This document shows, piece by piece, positions 30,597 to 39,480 of a stretch of 61,721 nt of DNA (position 1 is its first letter; every line of letters begins with the position of its first letter). The notes under the pieces are model-generated. The model was not told where the DNA came from. It saw nothing but the letters and a program-made list of their open reading frames with translations, and did not search any database. The stretch spans positions 1 through 61,721 of the forward strand of contig CAILAZ010000174.1 in the NCBI GenBank assembly GCA_903832295.1, written 5' to 3'. The stretch comes from an uncultured Acidobacteriota bacterium. GTDB lineage: Bacteria; Acidobacteriota; Terriglobia; Terriglobales; Acidobacteriaceae. A program made the translations under genes and the position numbers.

Positions 30597-31760
30597 CTAT
30601 TCCGTCAGGACAGCTTTCGTAAGATTTCGCGGATGGTCCACGTCAATGCCATTGTTGACTGCCATTATGTACGACAGGAACTGAAGCGGGATCACTTCAC
30701 AGATCGTGAGAAGGGCCTCTGTCGTTTCCTCCACCTCTATTACATGTTTCGCAAGAGCCCGAACCGTGTCGTCGCCGGCGTTTGCAACCGCCACTATATT
30801 TGCACCCTGTTCGCGCGTGTCGTGCATCAGATTCAGAACCTTTTCATATCGCTGTACCGATCCCACATCTCTTCTGTCCACCGTCGCGATCATCACCAGC
30901 GCAGTATCATCGCTCACCAGTGCATTGGGGCCGTGTTTTAGCTCGCCACTCGGATAGCCTTCCGCGTGCAGGTACGCTGTCTCCTTCAGTTTGAGCGCGC
31001 CCTCACGGGCAATCGGATAGTGAATGCCCCTTCCCAGAAAGAGAAAGTTCTTTACGATTCGATAATCTTCCGCAATCGTCCGCACGGATCGTTCCATGTT
31101 CTTCATTTGTTTTTCTACTCTGGACGGTATCTCCAATAATTCACGAAGCAGCACACTAAGGTCGTTCTCATCTACCGTCTGCCGCGATTCCGCAGCGAGC
31201 AACGAGAGCAGGCGCAGGTTCAATAACTGCGCGGTAAAGCTCTTCGTTGCCGGGATTGCTCGCTCCACCCCGGCGTCCGTGGGGAACGAGACACTTGCCT
31301 CTCTGGCCATTGTGGAATCTTCCGCGTTCGTGATTGCTAACGTGGGGTGCCCGGCGAGATTCGCTTTGCGTAGGGAGGCCAGCGTATCCGCCGTCTCGCC
31401 AGATTGCGAGATGATCATTACGGAAGCATTCTTCTTTGCCGTCTCAGACCGATAACAATACTCACTCGCATATTCCACATCCACAGCAATACCGCTCAAG
31501 TCCTCAATCATCAACTCTGCTGCTAGCCCCGCGTGGCGACTGGAACCGCTGGCGGCGATTACGATTTCGCCCCTGGTTGCCTTTAGCCACTCACGAATCG
31601 GTGCACAGGCGTCTTTACGGAAACCATCGCCATCTACGTACCGGCCAAGGGTGGCGGCCAAGGTCTCTGGCTGTTCGTAGATTTCCCGCAGCATCCAGTG
31701 AGCATACGGCTCTGAATGATCCATCTGAGAAGCTTGCGGCCCTTTCGTCAACATTGTCAT
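30597..31760 (-). CDS. SIS-domain sugar isomerase/deglycase (GlmS isomerase-like, no glutaminase domain)
   Basis: Protein of 387 residues made of two SIS domains, matching the C-terminal isomerase part of GlmS but without its glutaminase half. Diagnostic pieces are ASGSSRHAGL, ISQSGETADTLASLR, HAEGYPSGELKHGPNAL and, at the end, DHPRNLTKAVLTE (GlmS ends DQPRNLAKSVTVE). Such stand-alone proteins include AgaS, FrlB and FraB, which act on amino sugars or on sugar-amino-acid phosphates. The start overlaps the stop of the lyase gene as ATGA. Function as a deglycase for a conjugate imported by the neighbouring permease is a reasoned guess. Confidence 0.87.
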   Translation of the reverse strand: MTMLTKGPQASQMDHSEPYAHWMLREIYEQPETLAATLGRYVDGDGFRKDACAPIREWLKATRGEIVIAASGSSRHAGLAAELMIEDLSGIAVDVEYASEYCYRSETAKKNASVMIISQSGETADTLASLRKANLAGHPTLAITNAEDSTMAREASVSFPTDAGVERAIPATKSFTAQLLNLRLLSLLAAESRQTVDENDLSVLLRELLEIPSRVEKQMKNMERSVRTIAEDYRIVKNFLFLGRGIHYPIAREGALKLKETAYLHAEGYPSGELKHGPNALVSDDTALVMIATVDRRDVGSVQRYEKVLNLMHDTREQGANIVAVANAGDDTVRALAKHVIEVEETTEALLTICEVIPLQFLSYIMAVNNGIDVDHPRNLTKAVLTE

Positions 31761-33301
31761 AGCCCGGCCAGACTGTCTTTCTCAACGAGCAGCAACTTAT
31801 CGCATTCTTCCCGCAACAGGGCATGGGCCTGCAGCGTCAGTTCATTTGCGTTTTCCACCCAGCGCTGGTCCGTGACTACCTGCTTCTGTGCACGTTGGAT
31901 TTCAGGTTCCAGAGCCTCAGCAGCAGGACCACCTGCAATTCGACGGACATCTACAAAGTTCCGTGCGCTTAGGGATTGACGGATCTGTTCGCTGGTAACC
32001 CAAGTTCTGCCCTTCGTGTCTGGATAGCATTCGCGCTCGATGATTGCCGCGATTGCGGCATGATCGTATCCCACTCCGGCTGCAATCATGTTCTTTACCG
32101 CTTCGCTTACCAGATGGTGGGCCGCGTGGAAACTGATTCCCGTTGAGCGAACCAGCGTATCTGCCAATTCGGTCACGGTAAGAAAGTTGCTTTCCGCAGC
32201 GGCGGCCATTCGCTCCGTATTGAACTCCGCCTCCTCGAGGACCCCAGTCAATAGACGGAGACACCGGTTCGCATCCTCGAATGCCACATATGCCAACGGT
32301 TGTAAGTCATCCTCGGAGTCGTTCATGTCAGTAAACGGCGTGTTGTGGACGCACCCGAGAACGCTTTGCGCTTGGTTAAGTGCCCTGCTAGCCAGCACTC
32401 GCACGTGCTCCAGGGGGACTGGATTACGCTTCTGCGGCATGATGCTGCTGATCTGCACGTATGCGTCCGAGAGACGAAAATAGCTGAACTCAGCCGTGCT
32501 CCAGAGCATCAGGTCCTGCGTAAAGCGTCCTAAATTCACCATGCAAACCGCCAGCACAGAACAACTCTCTGTCAGGTAATCGACCGATGCGATTGCACCG
32601 TACGAATTCACCTGTAAGCCCTGGAAACCCAGCAACCGCTGCGTCAGACCGCGGTCAATTGGAAAACCTGTGGTGGTAATTGCGCACGCACCAAGCGGAT
32701 TCCGATTCACCCGTCCATACGCGGAAATGAGTCGTTCCGAATCGCGCTCAAGAATCTCTATAAACGCCATGAGGTAATGGCCAAGCGTCGTCGGTTGCGC
32801 CGGTTGATTATGCGTATAAGCTGGCACGAGCGCGGCGCGATGCTCCCATGCCAGGTCTGCCAATCGCCCGCGCAGGACTACAATTGCCTCCAAAGTTCGC
32901 GCAAGCAGGTCTCGCAGCACCATTCGATACATTGTCAGGTCGATGTCATTACGGCTGCGTGCCGTGTGCATCTTGCCAGCTACTTCTCCGCCGCATGCAG
33001 TCGCTAGTTTTTGCTCAATCAGGAAGAACATATCCTCGAAGGAGCCATCGTATTCGGCATTTAGCACCTCTTGACGGTCAAGGCGGTCGAGAGCTCGAAT
33101 ACAGATGGCTGCTTCGTTTGCCGGCATGATCTGCTGGCGTGCCAGCATCAACGTGTGGGCGTATTCAATTTCAAGCAGTGGGGAAAGATAGTACCGCTTA
33201 GCGTCCGCAAACACCTGCGCAAGTACTGTCTCGCGATAGACCGGCGCGGGGAACACCGGTCTATCCTCGAGTCCTGCCCTCTTCTTATTCACTTCAGTCA
33301 T
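31757..33301 (-). CDS. Argininosuccinate lyase-family enzyme
   Basis: Lyase of 514 residues in the fumarase/aspartase superfamily, longer than housekeeping ArgH (about 460). Motifs: HTARSRND at 112-119, YTHNQPAQPTTLGHY with the base-region His164, and the flexible loop SSIMPQKRNP at about 285-294. ArgH-type enzymes release fumarate from an amino-group-bearing succinyl compound. No other arginine biosynthesis gene is near; instead it is flanked by a TonB receptor and an SIS protein, so a catabolic role on an N-substituted aspartate or related conjugate is more likely than arginine synthesis. This is inference. It is 24 bases after the receptor gene. Confidence 0.82.
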   Translation of the reverse strand: MTEVNKKRAGLEDRPVFPAPVYRETVLAQVFADAKRYYLSPLLEIEYAHTLMLARQQIMPANEAAICIRALDRLDRQEVLNAEYDGSFEDMFFLIEQKLATACGGEVAGKMHTARSRNDIDLTMYRMVLRDLLARTLEAIVVLRGRLADLAWEHRAALVPAYTHNQPAQPTTLGHYLMAFIEILERDSERLISAYGRVNRNPLGACAITTTGFPIDRGLTQRLLGFQGLQVNSYGAIASVDYLTESCSVLAVCMVNLGRFTQDLMLWSTAEFSYFRLSDAYVQISSIMPQKRNPVPLEHVRVLASRALNQAQSVLGCVHNTPFTDMNDSEDDLQPLAYVAFEDANRCLRLLTGVLEEAEFNTERMAAAAESNFLTVTELADTLVRSTGISFHAAHHLVSEAVKNMIAAGVGYDHAAIAAIIERECYPDTKGRTWVTSEQIRQSLSARNFVDVRRIAGGPAAEALEPEIQRAQKQVVTDQRWVENANELTLQAHALLREECDKLLLVEKDSLAGL

Positions 33302-33325
33302 TGTCCTTCGTTCCTTGATGCAAAG

Positions 33326-36247
33326 TTAGAAGTCTATCTTCACACCGAATTGCAGGATGCGCGCCTCGAGAAGCGTGCTGGATGGCTTGAAGGTTGGTTG
33401 GGTCAGGATTGTGCCTGCCGAGTTCACGGTGGCGCTAGAGTTGATCGAAGTCACGTTGGTGTGGTTGAACACGTTATTGCCTTCGATTACGATTTTCGGG
33501 CTGATACGCTGCTCAAAGAATTTGCCAAGCGTGCGCGTGTACCGCATATCAAACTGGTAAATTGACGGCCCACGCGCCGTATTGCGGCCAACATACAGTG
33601 GCCGGCTCGTAGAGAGACCATCGCCATTCAGTTTCTGGCTTACCGTAATGTTCTGCTGGTCACCAGAAGACATGTTTCCGAGAATCGCAAAGTTGTTATT
33701 GGAAACCACCCCGTTCAGGATGCGGTTTTCAAGGTGGAAGCTCGGCTCATAGACGGTGCTCAGTGTCAGGGAGTGCGGCCGGTTGATACCGCTGTTTCCG
33801 CGGTCACGCCACGGATTCGTCGGATCCTCGACCGGGGTGCTGAACTCGTAGGATGTCCCTTCCGGCGTGTTCGAGATTGCATGCGACCACGTGTACGAGA
33901 TGCTGCTGGAAAGGCCCGCGGACATGCGGTGATCGAATGTAGCGGTGAATGCGTTGTAGGACGAGTTCGATCCGGTGTCGATCAGGGTGATATTGTTGAA
34001 TTGAGGGTAGAGCCTCGTCGCCGCGCTCACCGTCGTCGAGAAGACAGGACGCCCATCAGCAAGCGTGCTCACTGGGTTGATAAGGTTCATATTGCGCAGA
34101 AACTGCATGTTGCGCCCGTTCGTCATAATGTAACCGACGGTCACCGAGTCGTTCTTTGCGAGTTGCTGCTGCACCTGAACGTTTGCGTTTAACGTGTATT
34201 CGTTCTTGAACTTCGGCGTCAGCGCATAGATGCTCTGCGTAGTCGGCAGGCATCCCGCGGCAACCGTCTGCGGACTGTTCGGGAATGCGGTCTGGCAAGT
34301 GCCCGGCGTGGTGGAACCGGCAATAACGGCAATGTAGCTCCCGTTTCCTGCGTTTCCATTGTTATAGAGCGGGTTATACCAGGCGTTAGTTGGTGTGGCT
34401 TCGTAGAACATTCCACCGTTCAAACGAATTACCGTGGTCGGGCGTGGAGAATAGGCGATTCCGATGCGTGGGGCAACATCGCCCATTGGGGTGCGGAAAC
34501 TCCTCGTATAGGCAAACGGTTCGCCAGCCGGAGGCGTAGGAGCACGATACTGATCATAGCGGGCTCCGAAGGTCAAAATCAGATCCCTGCGAACTTGCCA
34601 CGTATCCTGCCCGAAGAAGTTCAGGAAAACCGAGTGGTACGCAGCTCCGGGGTGACCGATGCTAGCGCTGAGGCTTGAGTAAACCTGCGGAGTGGTTCCA
34701 TTCTTGGCGGACGCATACTGCGCAATGGACGCAAACGTGTACTGGGTGTAAACATCGGCCAACTGCGTGTCCAGGTTCTTCTGGAATCCCATTCCGAACT
34801 TGATCGAATGCCTTCCCTTGATCCACGTAACGTTGTCGTTGAAGCTGGGAATCTTTTCCTGAAACTTGTCGTCAACTCCATTGGATCCGCCAAAGTTCGC
34901 AACGCTCGTAATCGTGACCATTGGTCCGGGTCCGGTGCGGGCATCGGCAACGTGATGTTCATTGCGATAGGGCCAGGAACCACGGAACTCGTTGAGCAAG
35001 TTGGGGGACACCGTGGTGATGAGCTGAGCTCCGATGATATGAGCGCGGTCCTGGAAATCGGATGCAGCGCTGATCGCATAGAGTCCGCCAGCGTTCGTAT
35101 TGAAGGGATAGGTGTTGCGGAAATAGTTGTAGCGCAGGAAAAACTGGTTCTTCTTATTGATCGTGTAGTCGCCGCGAAGGTCGAACCATTGCGCATACTG
35201 AACCTGCGGCGCAGTCGCAAAGTCCGATGCGCTTACACCGAGATTTTCCAGCGCGGCCTGGTTTGCGGCGGAGATAGTGTTGCCCGTGGGGTTGCCACGC
35301 TTCAGGTGCTCATAAGCAACAAAGAAGAAGAACTTGTCTCTTACGATTGGGCCGCCAACATTCCCTACAAAATCGTCAACGTGCAGGCTCGGCTTCACGA
35401 TGCCGCCCTTTACCGTTGGATCGCAGTTGTTGAGCAGCGGGCAGGAACTCGCCGCCTTCGGACGCCAGATGTATTGGCCCAGTCCGTGGAATTTGTTCGT
35501 GCCGGAATTTGTGATGCTGTTATAGATGATGCCGGCAGTATTGCCGAATTCGGGGGCAAAGCTGTTGGAGATGGTCTCGATTTCCTTAATGTAGGAGTCT
35601 GAAACCGCAAACAAGCGAAGTCCGTATCGGTCAGTTTCGGTATCCACCATGCCATCCAACTGATAGTTCACGCGGTCCACCAGGCCGTTGGTGTTTAACG
35701 TGCGCGGAATTCCATTCTCCGGGTTCGGGTGACCGCTGACGCTCGGCTGGAACAGAATGAAGTTGTACGGATTCCGTGAAGTGAGTGGGAGGTTCTGCGT
35801 CTCCTCAATGCTGATCGTTCGGCCCAGGTCCAACCGCGAAGTCTCAACAATCGGCGCGTCGCTAGTCACCTGGATCTCTGTTGCAACCGAACCTGGAGAC
35901 AGGCGCTCATCCACATTTGCCTCTGTTCCGGCAGTCAGGTGGATTCCCGTCTGGGTCAGTGGCGCGAACCCATGCGAACTCGCGGATACCGAATAGTTAC
36001 CAATTGGCAATGCAAGTGCGAGATAGAGGCCCGCATCATCGGACTTCACCTCACGCACAAATCCAGTATCGATGTTCTTGATGGTGACCAGGGCATCCAC
36101 AATCGGAGCTCCCGTATTGTCGGTAACCGTGCCTCGGATGCTCCCGTTGATCGACTGCGACTGCGCAAATGCGATCGAGGAAGGAACAACCAATAACAGA
36201 AGCGCTAGAACCGCGGAGAGTGCAGACCTGCAGTAGATCTTCATCAT
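33326..36247 (-). CDS. TonB-dependent receptor, Oar-like
   Basis: Outer-membrane receptor of 973 residues. Signal peptide (about 1-29, ending IAFA), then a carboxypeptidase-regulatory-like beta-sandwich (about 34-115, INGSIRGTVTDNTGAPIVDA), plug (about 125-245) and a large barrel ending in VKIDF. It would import a substrate driven by TonB. The start is the ATG at 36247, nine bases after AGGAGG; the frame extends to a TTG at 36265 that overlaps the ribosome site and is rejected. It is the first gene of the operon with the lyase, SIS protein, ROK regulator and APC permease, so it is the probable outer-membrane gate for that pathway's substrate. Confidence 0.93.
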   Translation of the reverse strand: MMKIYCRSALSAVLALLLLVVPSSIAFAQSQSINGSIRGTVTDNTGAPIVDALVTIKNIDTGFVREVKSDDAGLYLALALPIGNYSVSASSHGFAPLTQTGIHLTAGTEANVDERLSPGSVATEIQVTSDAPIVETSRLDLGRTISIEETQNLPLTSRNPYNFILFQPSVSGHPNPENGIPRTLNTNGLVDRVNYQLDGMVDTETDRYGLRLFAVSDSYIKEIETISNSFAPEFGNTAGIIYNSITNSGTNKFHGLGQYIWRPKAASSCPLLNNCDPTVKGGIVKPSLHVDDFVGNVGGPIVRDKFFFFVAYEHLKRGNPTGNTISAANQAALENLGVSASDFATAPQVQYAQWFDLRGDYTINKKNQFFLRYNYFRNTYPFNTNAGGLYAISAASDFQDRAHIIGAQLITTVSPNLLNEFRGSWPYRNEHHVADARTGPGPMVTITSVANFGGSNGVDDKFQEKIPSFNDNVTWIKGRHSIKFGMGFQKNLDTQLADVYTQYTFASIAQYASAKNGTTPQVYSSLSASIGHPGAAYHSVFLNFFGQDTWQVRRDLILTFGARYDQYRAPTPPAGEPFAYTRSFRTPMGDVAPRIGIAYSPRPTTVIRLNGGMFYEATPTNAWYNPLYNNGNAGNGSYIAVIAGSTTPGTCQTAFPNSPQTVAAGCLPTTQSIYALTPKFKNEYTLNANVQVQQQLAKNDSVTVGYIMTNGRNMQFLRNMNLINPVSTLADGRPVFSTTVSAATRLYPQFNNITLIDTGSNSSYNAFTATFDHRMSAGLSSSISYTWSHAISNTPEGTSYEFSTPVEDPTNPWRDRGNSGINRPHSLTLSTVYEPSFHLENRILNGVVSNNNFAILGNMSSGDQQNITVSQKLNGDGLSTSRPLYVGRNTARGPSIYQFDMRYTRTLGKFFEQRISPKIVIEGNNVFNHTNVTSINSSATVNSAGTILTQPTFKPSSTLLEARILQFGVKIDF

Positions 36248-36320
36248 AGTTTTGAGCCTCCTCAAATTGCAGACAACGCATCAATCAGACTTTCAGCTAG
36301 TGGGAGACTACTTTAAGGCT

Positions 36321-36330
36321 CTTTACTAAG
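36321..36330. repeat. CTTTACTAAG copy of the candidate operator
   Basis: Differs in one base from the two CTTTACAAAG copies at 36461-36483. It lies 74 bases upstream of the receptor start. The arms CTTA and CTTT-like ends give it partial dyad symmetry. Candidate regulator site, low certainty. Confidence 0.35.
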
Positions 36331-36460
36331 CTCGTCAAGGAGAATATTTGTGTTTTTTGTGGAGATTCACGCCGGAGCGAATCTCTTTGCTTGAGCCGGT
36401 ATTCTATGCTCCAGGGCACATTTCCACTTAGGATTGGCGGCTGAGTTCTTTGAAGATTGT

Positions 36461-36483
36461 CTTTACAAAGGTGCTTTACAAAG
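36461..36483. repeat. Tandem CTTTACAAAG direct repeat (candidate operator)
   Basis: Two exact copies, 36461-36470 and 36474-36483, separated by three bases. Each copy is itself a dyad with arms CTTT and AAAG. They lie 78-100 bases before the PIG-L start in the divergent promoter region. Spacing of 13 bases is compatible with protein binding at a promoter; the ROK regulator is the obvious candidate. Confidence 0.5.
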
Positions 36484-36560
36484 ATTCTCAGGCATGGTAT
36501 CCCTCTACCTGTATTCTAAGAGTCTTGTTCTTCTGCTCAACCTCCGATAGGAGCTCTCCG

Positions 36561-39395
36561 ATGAGACCATTCCCCGTCCTGAAGTCCTTCGCCGTCTTCG
36601 TAATCTCCCTCTGCTTCGCGTCTATTGCTAATGCACAATCTCCCCTGCCCCATTCTTCTGCCTTTGCTGAACCTCTTCCGGTGGATCGCGGAGCTGCCGC
36701 AGTCTGGCAAAGCCTGCAAAAGCTGCAAACGCGCGCAAGCATATTGATGGTCGTGGCTCATCCGGACGATGAGGACGGGGGATTGCTCACCTATGAGAGC
36801 CGCCGCCGGGGAGCCGAAACAACGCTGCTGACTCTCACGAGGGGCGAAGGCGGACAGAACGTGATGTCCTCGGACTACTGGGACCGGCTCGGCCTTGTTC
36901 GCACGCAGGAGTTGCTCGCCGCCGGGAACGCCTACGGAGTTCATCAGTATTGGACCCGCGTTGCCGACTTTGGATTCTCGAAGACCATCGAAGAGACATT
37001 GAAAAACTGGGGACACGACCGTGTGCTCTATGACTGTGTGCGCGTCGTTCGTTTGACCCGCCCACTTGTCGTGACGTCGGTATTCGCCGGAAATGTATCG
37101 GACGGTCATGGTCATCACCAGGTTTCCGGACTGATGGCGCAGGAGATCTACAACGCCGCCGGCGATCCCACGGTGTTCCCCGACCAGATCAAGGAAGGAC
37201 TACTCCCGTGGGCACCGCTCAAGGTGTACGCCCGCATACCCTTTGCCCGTGTTACAGACAAGGGCATCTACGATTACGCAACTGGGCACTGGGAACCAGT
37301 TCGCTTCCGAAACTACGTCACCGGTTCTTGGATCGAGGGAATTCCGACGACGACCCTTGAAGTTCCCGTGGGCGAATATAGCCCGTTGCTTGCACGTTCT
37401 TATTTAACCCTTGCGCGCGAAGGGCTTTCCTTGCAGAAATCGCAGAATGGCGGCATCGGCGCTCCCCCTAAGCAGGCGGTGTCATCTCCCTATCATCTCT
37501 ACGCCTCGCGTGTCTCCGCCCCCACGCCTGAACATGAATCTGACTTCTTTGAGGGCATCGATACGTCTCTCGCCGGGATCGCCACCTATGCCCCCCTCTC
37601 ATCCCAGAAGCCATGGCAGGCCAGGCTGAACGAACTCGCCGCCACCGTGCAGCAGGCGGTTGCGGCATTCGATGCGGTTGATCCTGCAAAGATCGCACCG
37701 TTTCTCGCCAAGGGACTCGCTCAAACAGACAAACTGCTTGCCGATATCGCCGCCGCCAACCTGCCCGCCGATGCACAGTACAACATGCGGCACGAACTCC
37801 TGATCAAACAACAGCAGTTCAACAGCGCCCTCGGGCAGGCACTTGGAATCAGTCTGCAGGCGACAGTCACGAATTCGAAAGACTCACTCTTCTCAGGCCC
37901 AATGGGCGGCATGTCCAATCAGGCACCTACCTTTCAGGCTGTCATACCTGGCCAGAGCTTCTACTTCAACGTGAATCTCTCTAATCAGGGAAGCCAACCC
38001 GTCAACGTACTCAAAGCCCGCGTACTCTCAAGCTCCGGTTCTGAGTGGGCTATGGCCTCACAAGGCTCACTTGAAGGCGCGCTTAAGAGTGGAGAAGGCC
38101 GCAACCTTGTATTCTCAGCAACGGTTTCTGCCGACGCAGTCCCGACCCAGCCCTACTTCAGCCGCCCCAATCTCGAGCAGCCATATTATGACCTTCTCAA
38201 CCCGAAGTTCCTGAACCTCTCCACCATGCCGTATCCCCTGTCCGTCGAAGCGCGGTACTCGTATGAGGGAGTCGAGGCCACTGCCGACGCAGTCGTGCAA
38301 ACCGTGCACCGGTTCACCGGGCCTGGACCGCTGCTCGAACCATTGCTGGTCGCACCTGCGATTTCCATCACCGTCTCGCCTGAAGCCGGAATCGTTCCCC
38401 TCGGCAACGCCACCCTCCAGCTAAAGGTGACGGTCCACAACAACGTCAAGGGCCCCGCGCAAGGACAGGTGCACCTCGAACTCCCCAGTGGATGGAAGTC
38501 TCAGCCTGAAGTTGCCCTCTTCTCTGCTGGCGCCGATGGCAGTGATAGCAAGCTGACGTTTCAGATAACGCCCAAGTCGGTGGAACAGAAGTCCTACACC
38601 GTTACCGCTGCAGCCGAATACAATGGCGGCCAGTACAAACAGGGATTTCACAATGTTGGGTACACTGGCCTCAGGCCTTACCCATACTATCTCCGCGCAA
38701 CCTACCGCACCTCCGGGGTTGACATAAAAATCGCACCCTCCCTCAAGATTGCCTACATCATGGGTACCGGGGACGATGTCCCACCCACTCTTGAGGATTT
38801 GGGAGTACACGCTACCCTGCTCTCGACGCAGGACGTCACCACTGCCGACCTTTCCAGCTACGACGCAATCATCGTCGGAATCCGCGCCTATGCTTCCCGT
38901 CCGGAGTTGAGGACCTCCAGCAGCCGCCTGCTCGACTACACAAGGAACGGCGGCGTCGTTGTTGTTCAATATCAGACCGGAGAGTATGACCACAACTACG
39001 GCCCTTATCCCCTCACGCTCTCTAGCGATCCTGAAAAGGTAGTGGAAGAGGACGCTGCTGTCACTCTGCTTGCCCCTGACGATCCTCTTATGAACTGGCC
39101 AAACAAAATCGGAAAGTCGGACTTCGACGGCTGGGTGGAAGAGCGCGGACATGGTTTTATGCGCTCTTGGGATCCCCATTACGTCGCACTCACTGAGATG
39201 CATGACAGCGGCCAGGATCCGCAGAAGGGTGGGCTTCTCTACGCGCACTACGGAAAGGGCGCCTATATCTACATGGCTTACGCGTTCTTTCGTCAGATGC
39301 CCGAGGGAGTTCCGGGCTCATTCCGCATCATGGCCAATCTGATCAGCCTGCGAAAGAACCCCAACTTCCAGGCCGCGGTCGGCAGCGAGCGGTAG
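36561..39395 (+). CDS. Secreted PIG-L/LmbE-family deacetylase-like protein with large C-terminal extension
   Basis: Exported protein of 944 residues. Signal peptide (1-25, ending ANAQ), then a PIG-L domain with the zinc motif VVAHPDDED (His67, Asp69, Asp70) and the later DGHGHHQ, expected for N-acetylglucosamine-type deacetylation. The middle, about 440-720, reads as beta-sandwich domains of NEW3-like type, and the last about 200 residues resemble a ThuA/glutamine-amidotransferase-like fold (YDAIIVGIRAYASRPEL). Single-domain PIG-L enzymes are about 250 residues, so this is a multi-domain form. AGGAG seven bases upstream fixes the start at 36561; an upstream in-frame TTG covers the repeat sequence and is rejected. 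Divergent from the receptor operon and probably co-regulated. Confidence 0.88.
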   Translation: MRPFPVLKSFAVFVISLCFASIANAQSPLPHSSAFAEPLPVDRGAAAVWQSLQKLQTRASILMVVAHPDDEDGGLLTYESRRRGAETTLLTLTRGEGGQNVMSSDYWDRLGLVRTQELLAAGNAYGVHQYWTRVADFGFSKTIEETLKNWGHDRVLYDCVRVVRLTRPLVVTSVFAGNVSDGHGHHQVSGLMAQEIYNAAGDPTVFPDQIKEGLLPWAPLKVYARIPFARVTDKGIYDYATGHWEPVRFRNYVTGSWIEGIPTTTLEVPVGEYSPLLARSYLTLAREGLSLQKSQNGGIGAPPKQAVSSPYHLYASRVSAPTPEHESDFFEGIDTSLAGIATYAPLSSQKPWQARLNELAATVQQAVAAFDAVDPAKIAPFLAKGLAQTDKLLADIAAANLPADAQYNMRHELLIKQQQFNSALGQALGISLQATVTNSKDSLFSGPMGGMSNQAPTFQAVIPGQSFYFNVNLSNQGSQPVNVLKARVLSSSGSEWAMASQGSLEGALKSGEGRNLVFSATVSADAVPTQPYFSRPNLEQPYYDLLNPKFLNLSTMPYPLSVEARYSYEGVEATADAVVQTVHRFTGPGPLLEPLLVAPAISITVSPEAGIVPLGNATLQLKVTVHNNVKGPAQGQVHLELPSGWKSQPEVALFSAGADGSDSKLTFQITPKSVEQKSYTVTAAAEYNGGQYKQGFHNVGYTGLRPYPYYLRATYRTSGVDIKIAPSLKIAYIMGTGDDVPPTLEDLGVHATLLSTQDVTTADLSSYDAIIVGIRAYASRPELRTSSSRLLDYTRNGGVVVVQYQTGEYDHNYGPYPLTLSSDPEKVVEEDAAVTLLAPDDPLMNWPNKIGKSDFDGWVEERGHGFMRSWDPHYVALTEMHDSGQDPQKGGLLYAHYGKGAYIYMAYAFFRQMPEGVPGSFRIMANLISLRKNPNFQAAVGSER

Positions 39396-39423
39396 CCAGA
39401 GCGCGCGGCCCCCTAAAATGACA

Positions 39424-39453
39424 GGTACGGACAGGTATGCACTCGTCCGTACC
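39424..39453. terminator. Bidirectional terminator
   Basis: Bases 39424-39432 pair with 39445-39453; AAAAT before and ATTTTCATTTC after extend the pairing and supply a T-tract in both directions. It lies between the plus-strand PIG-L gene and the minus-strand envelope operon, whose last gene ends at 39481. Confidence 0.8.
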
Positions 39454-39480
39454 ATTTTCATTTCAGCAGAACTCACAGCT

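Larger units (their letters stand above)
36248..36560. promoter_or_regulatory. Divergent promoter region of the receptor operon and PIG-L gene
   Basis: Space of 313 bases between two divergent starts; it must hold both promoters. It contains no convincing gene. A group of CTTTAC-type repeats lies in it (listed separately), which makes it the likely binding region of the ROK regulator. It is more A+T rich than the flanking genes. Confidence 0.6.

Noticed and set aside
31757-33301. Calling the lyase argH as part of arginine synthesis
   Set aside because: No arginine gene is near, the protein is longer than usual and it is embedded in an uptake operon, so only the family name is used.
36450-36560. 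Upstream extension of the PIG-L reading frame from a TTG
   Set aside because: It would place 37 unlike residues before a clear signal peptide and cover the repeat elements; the ATG at 36561 has a good ribosome site.
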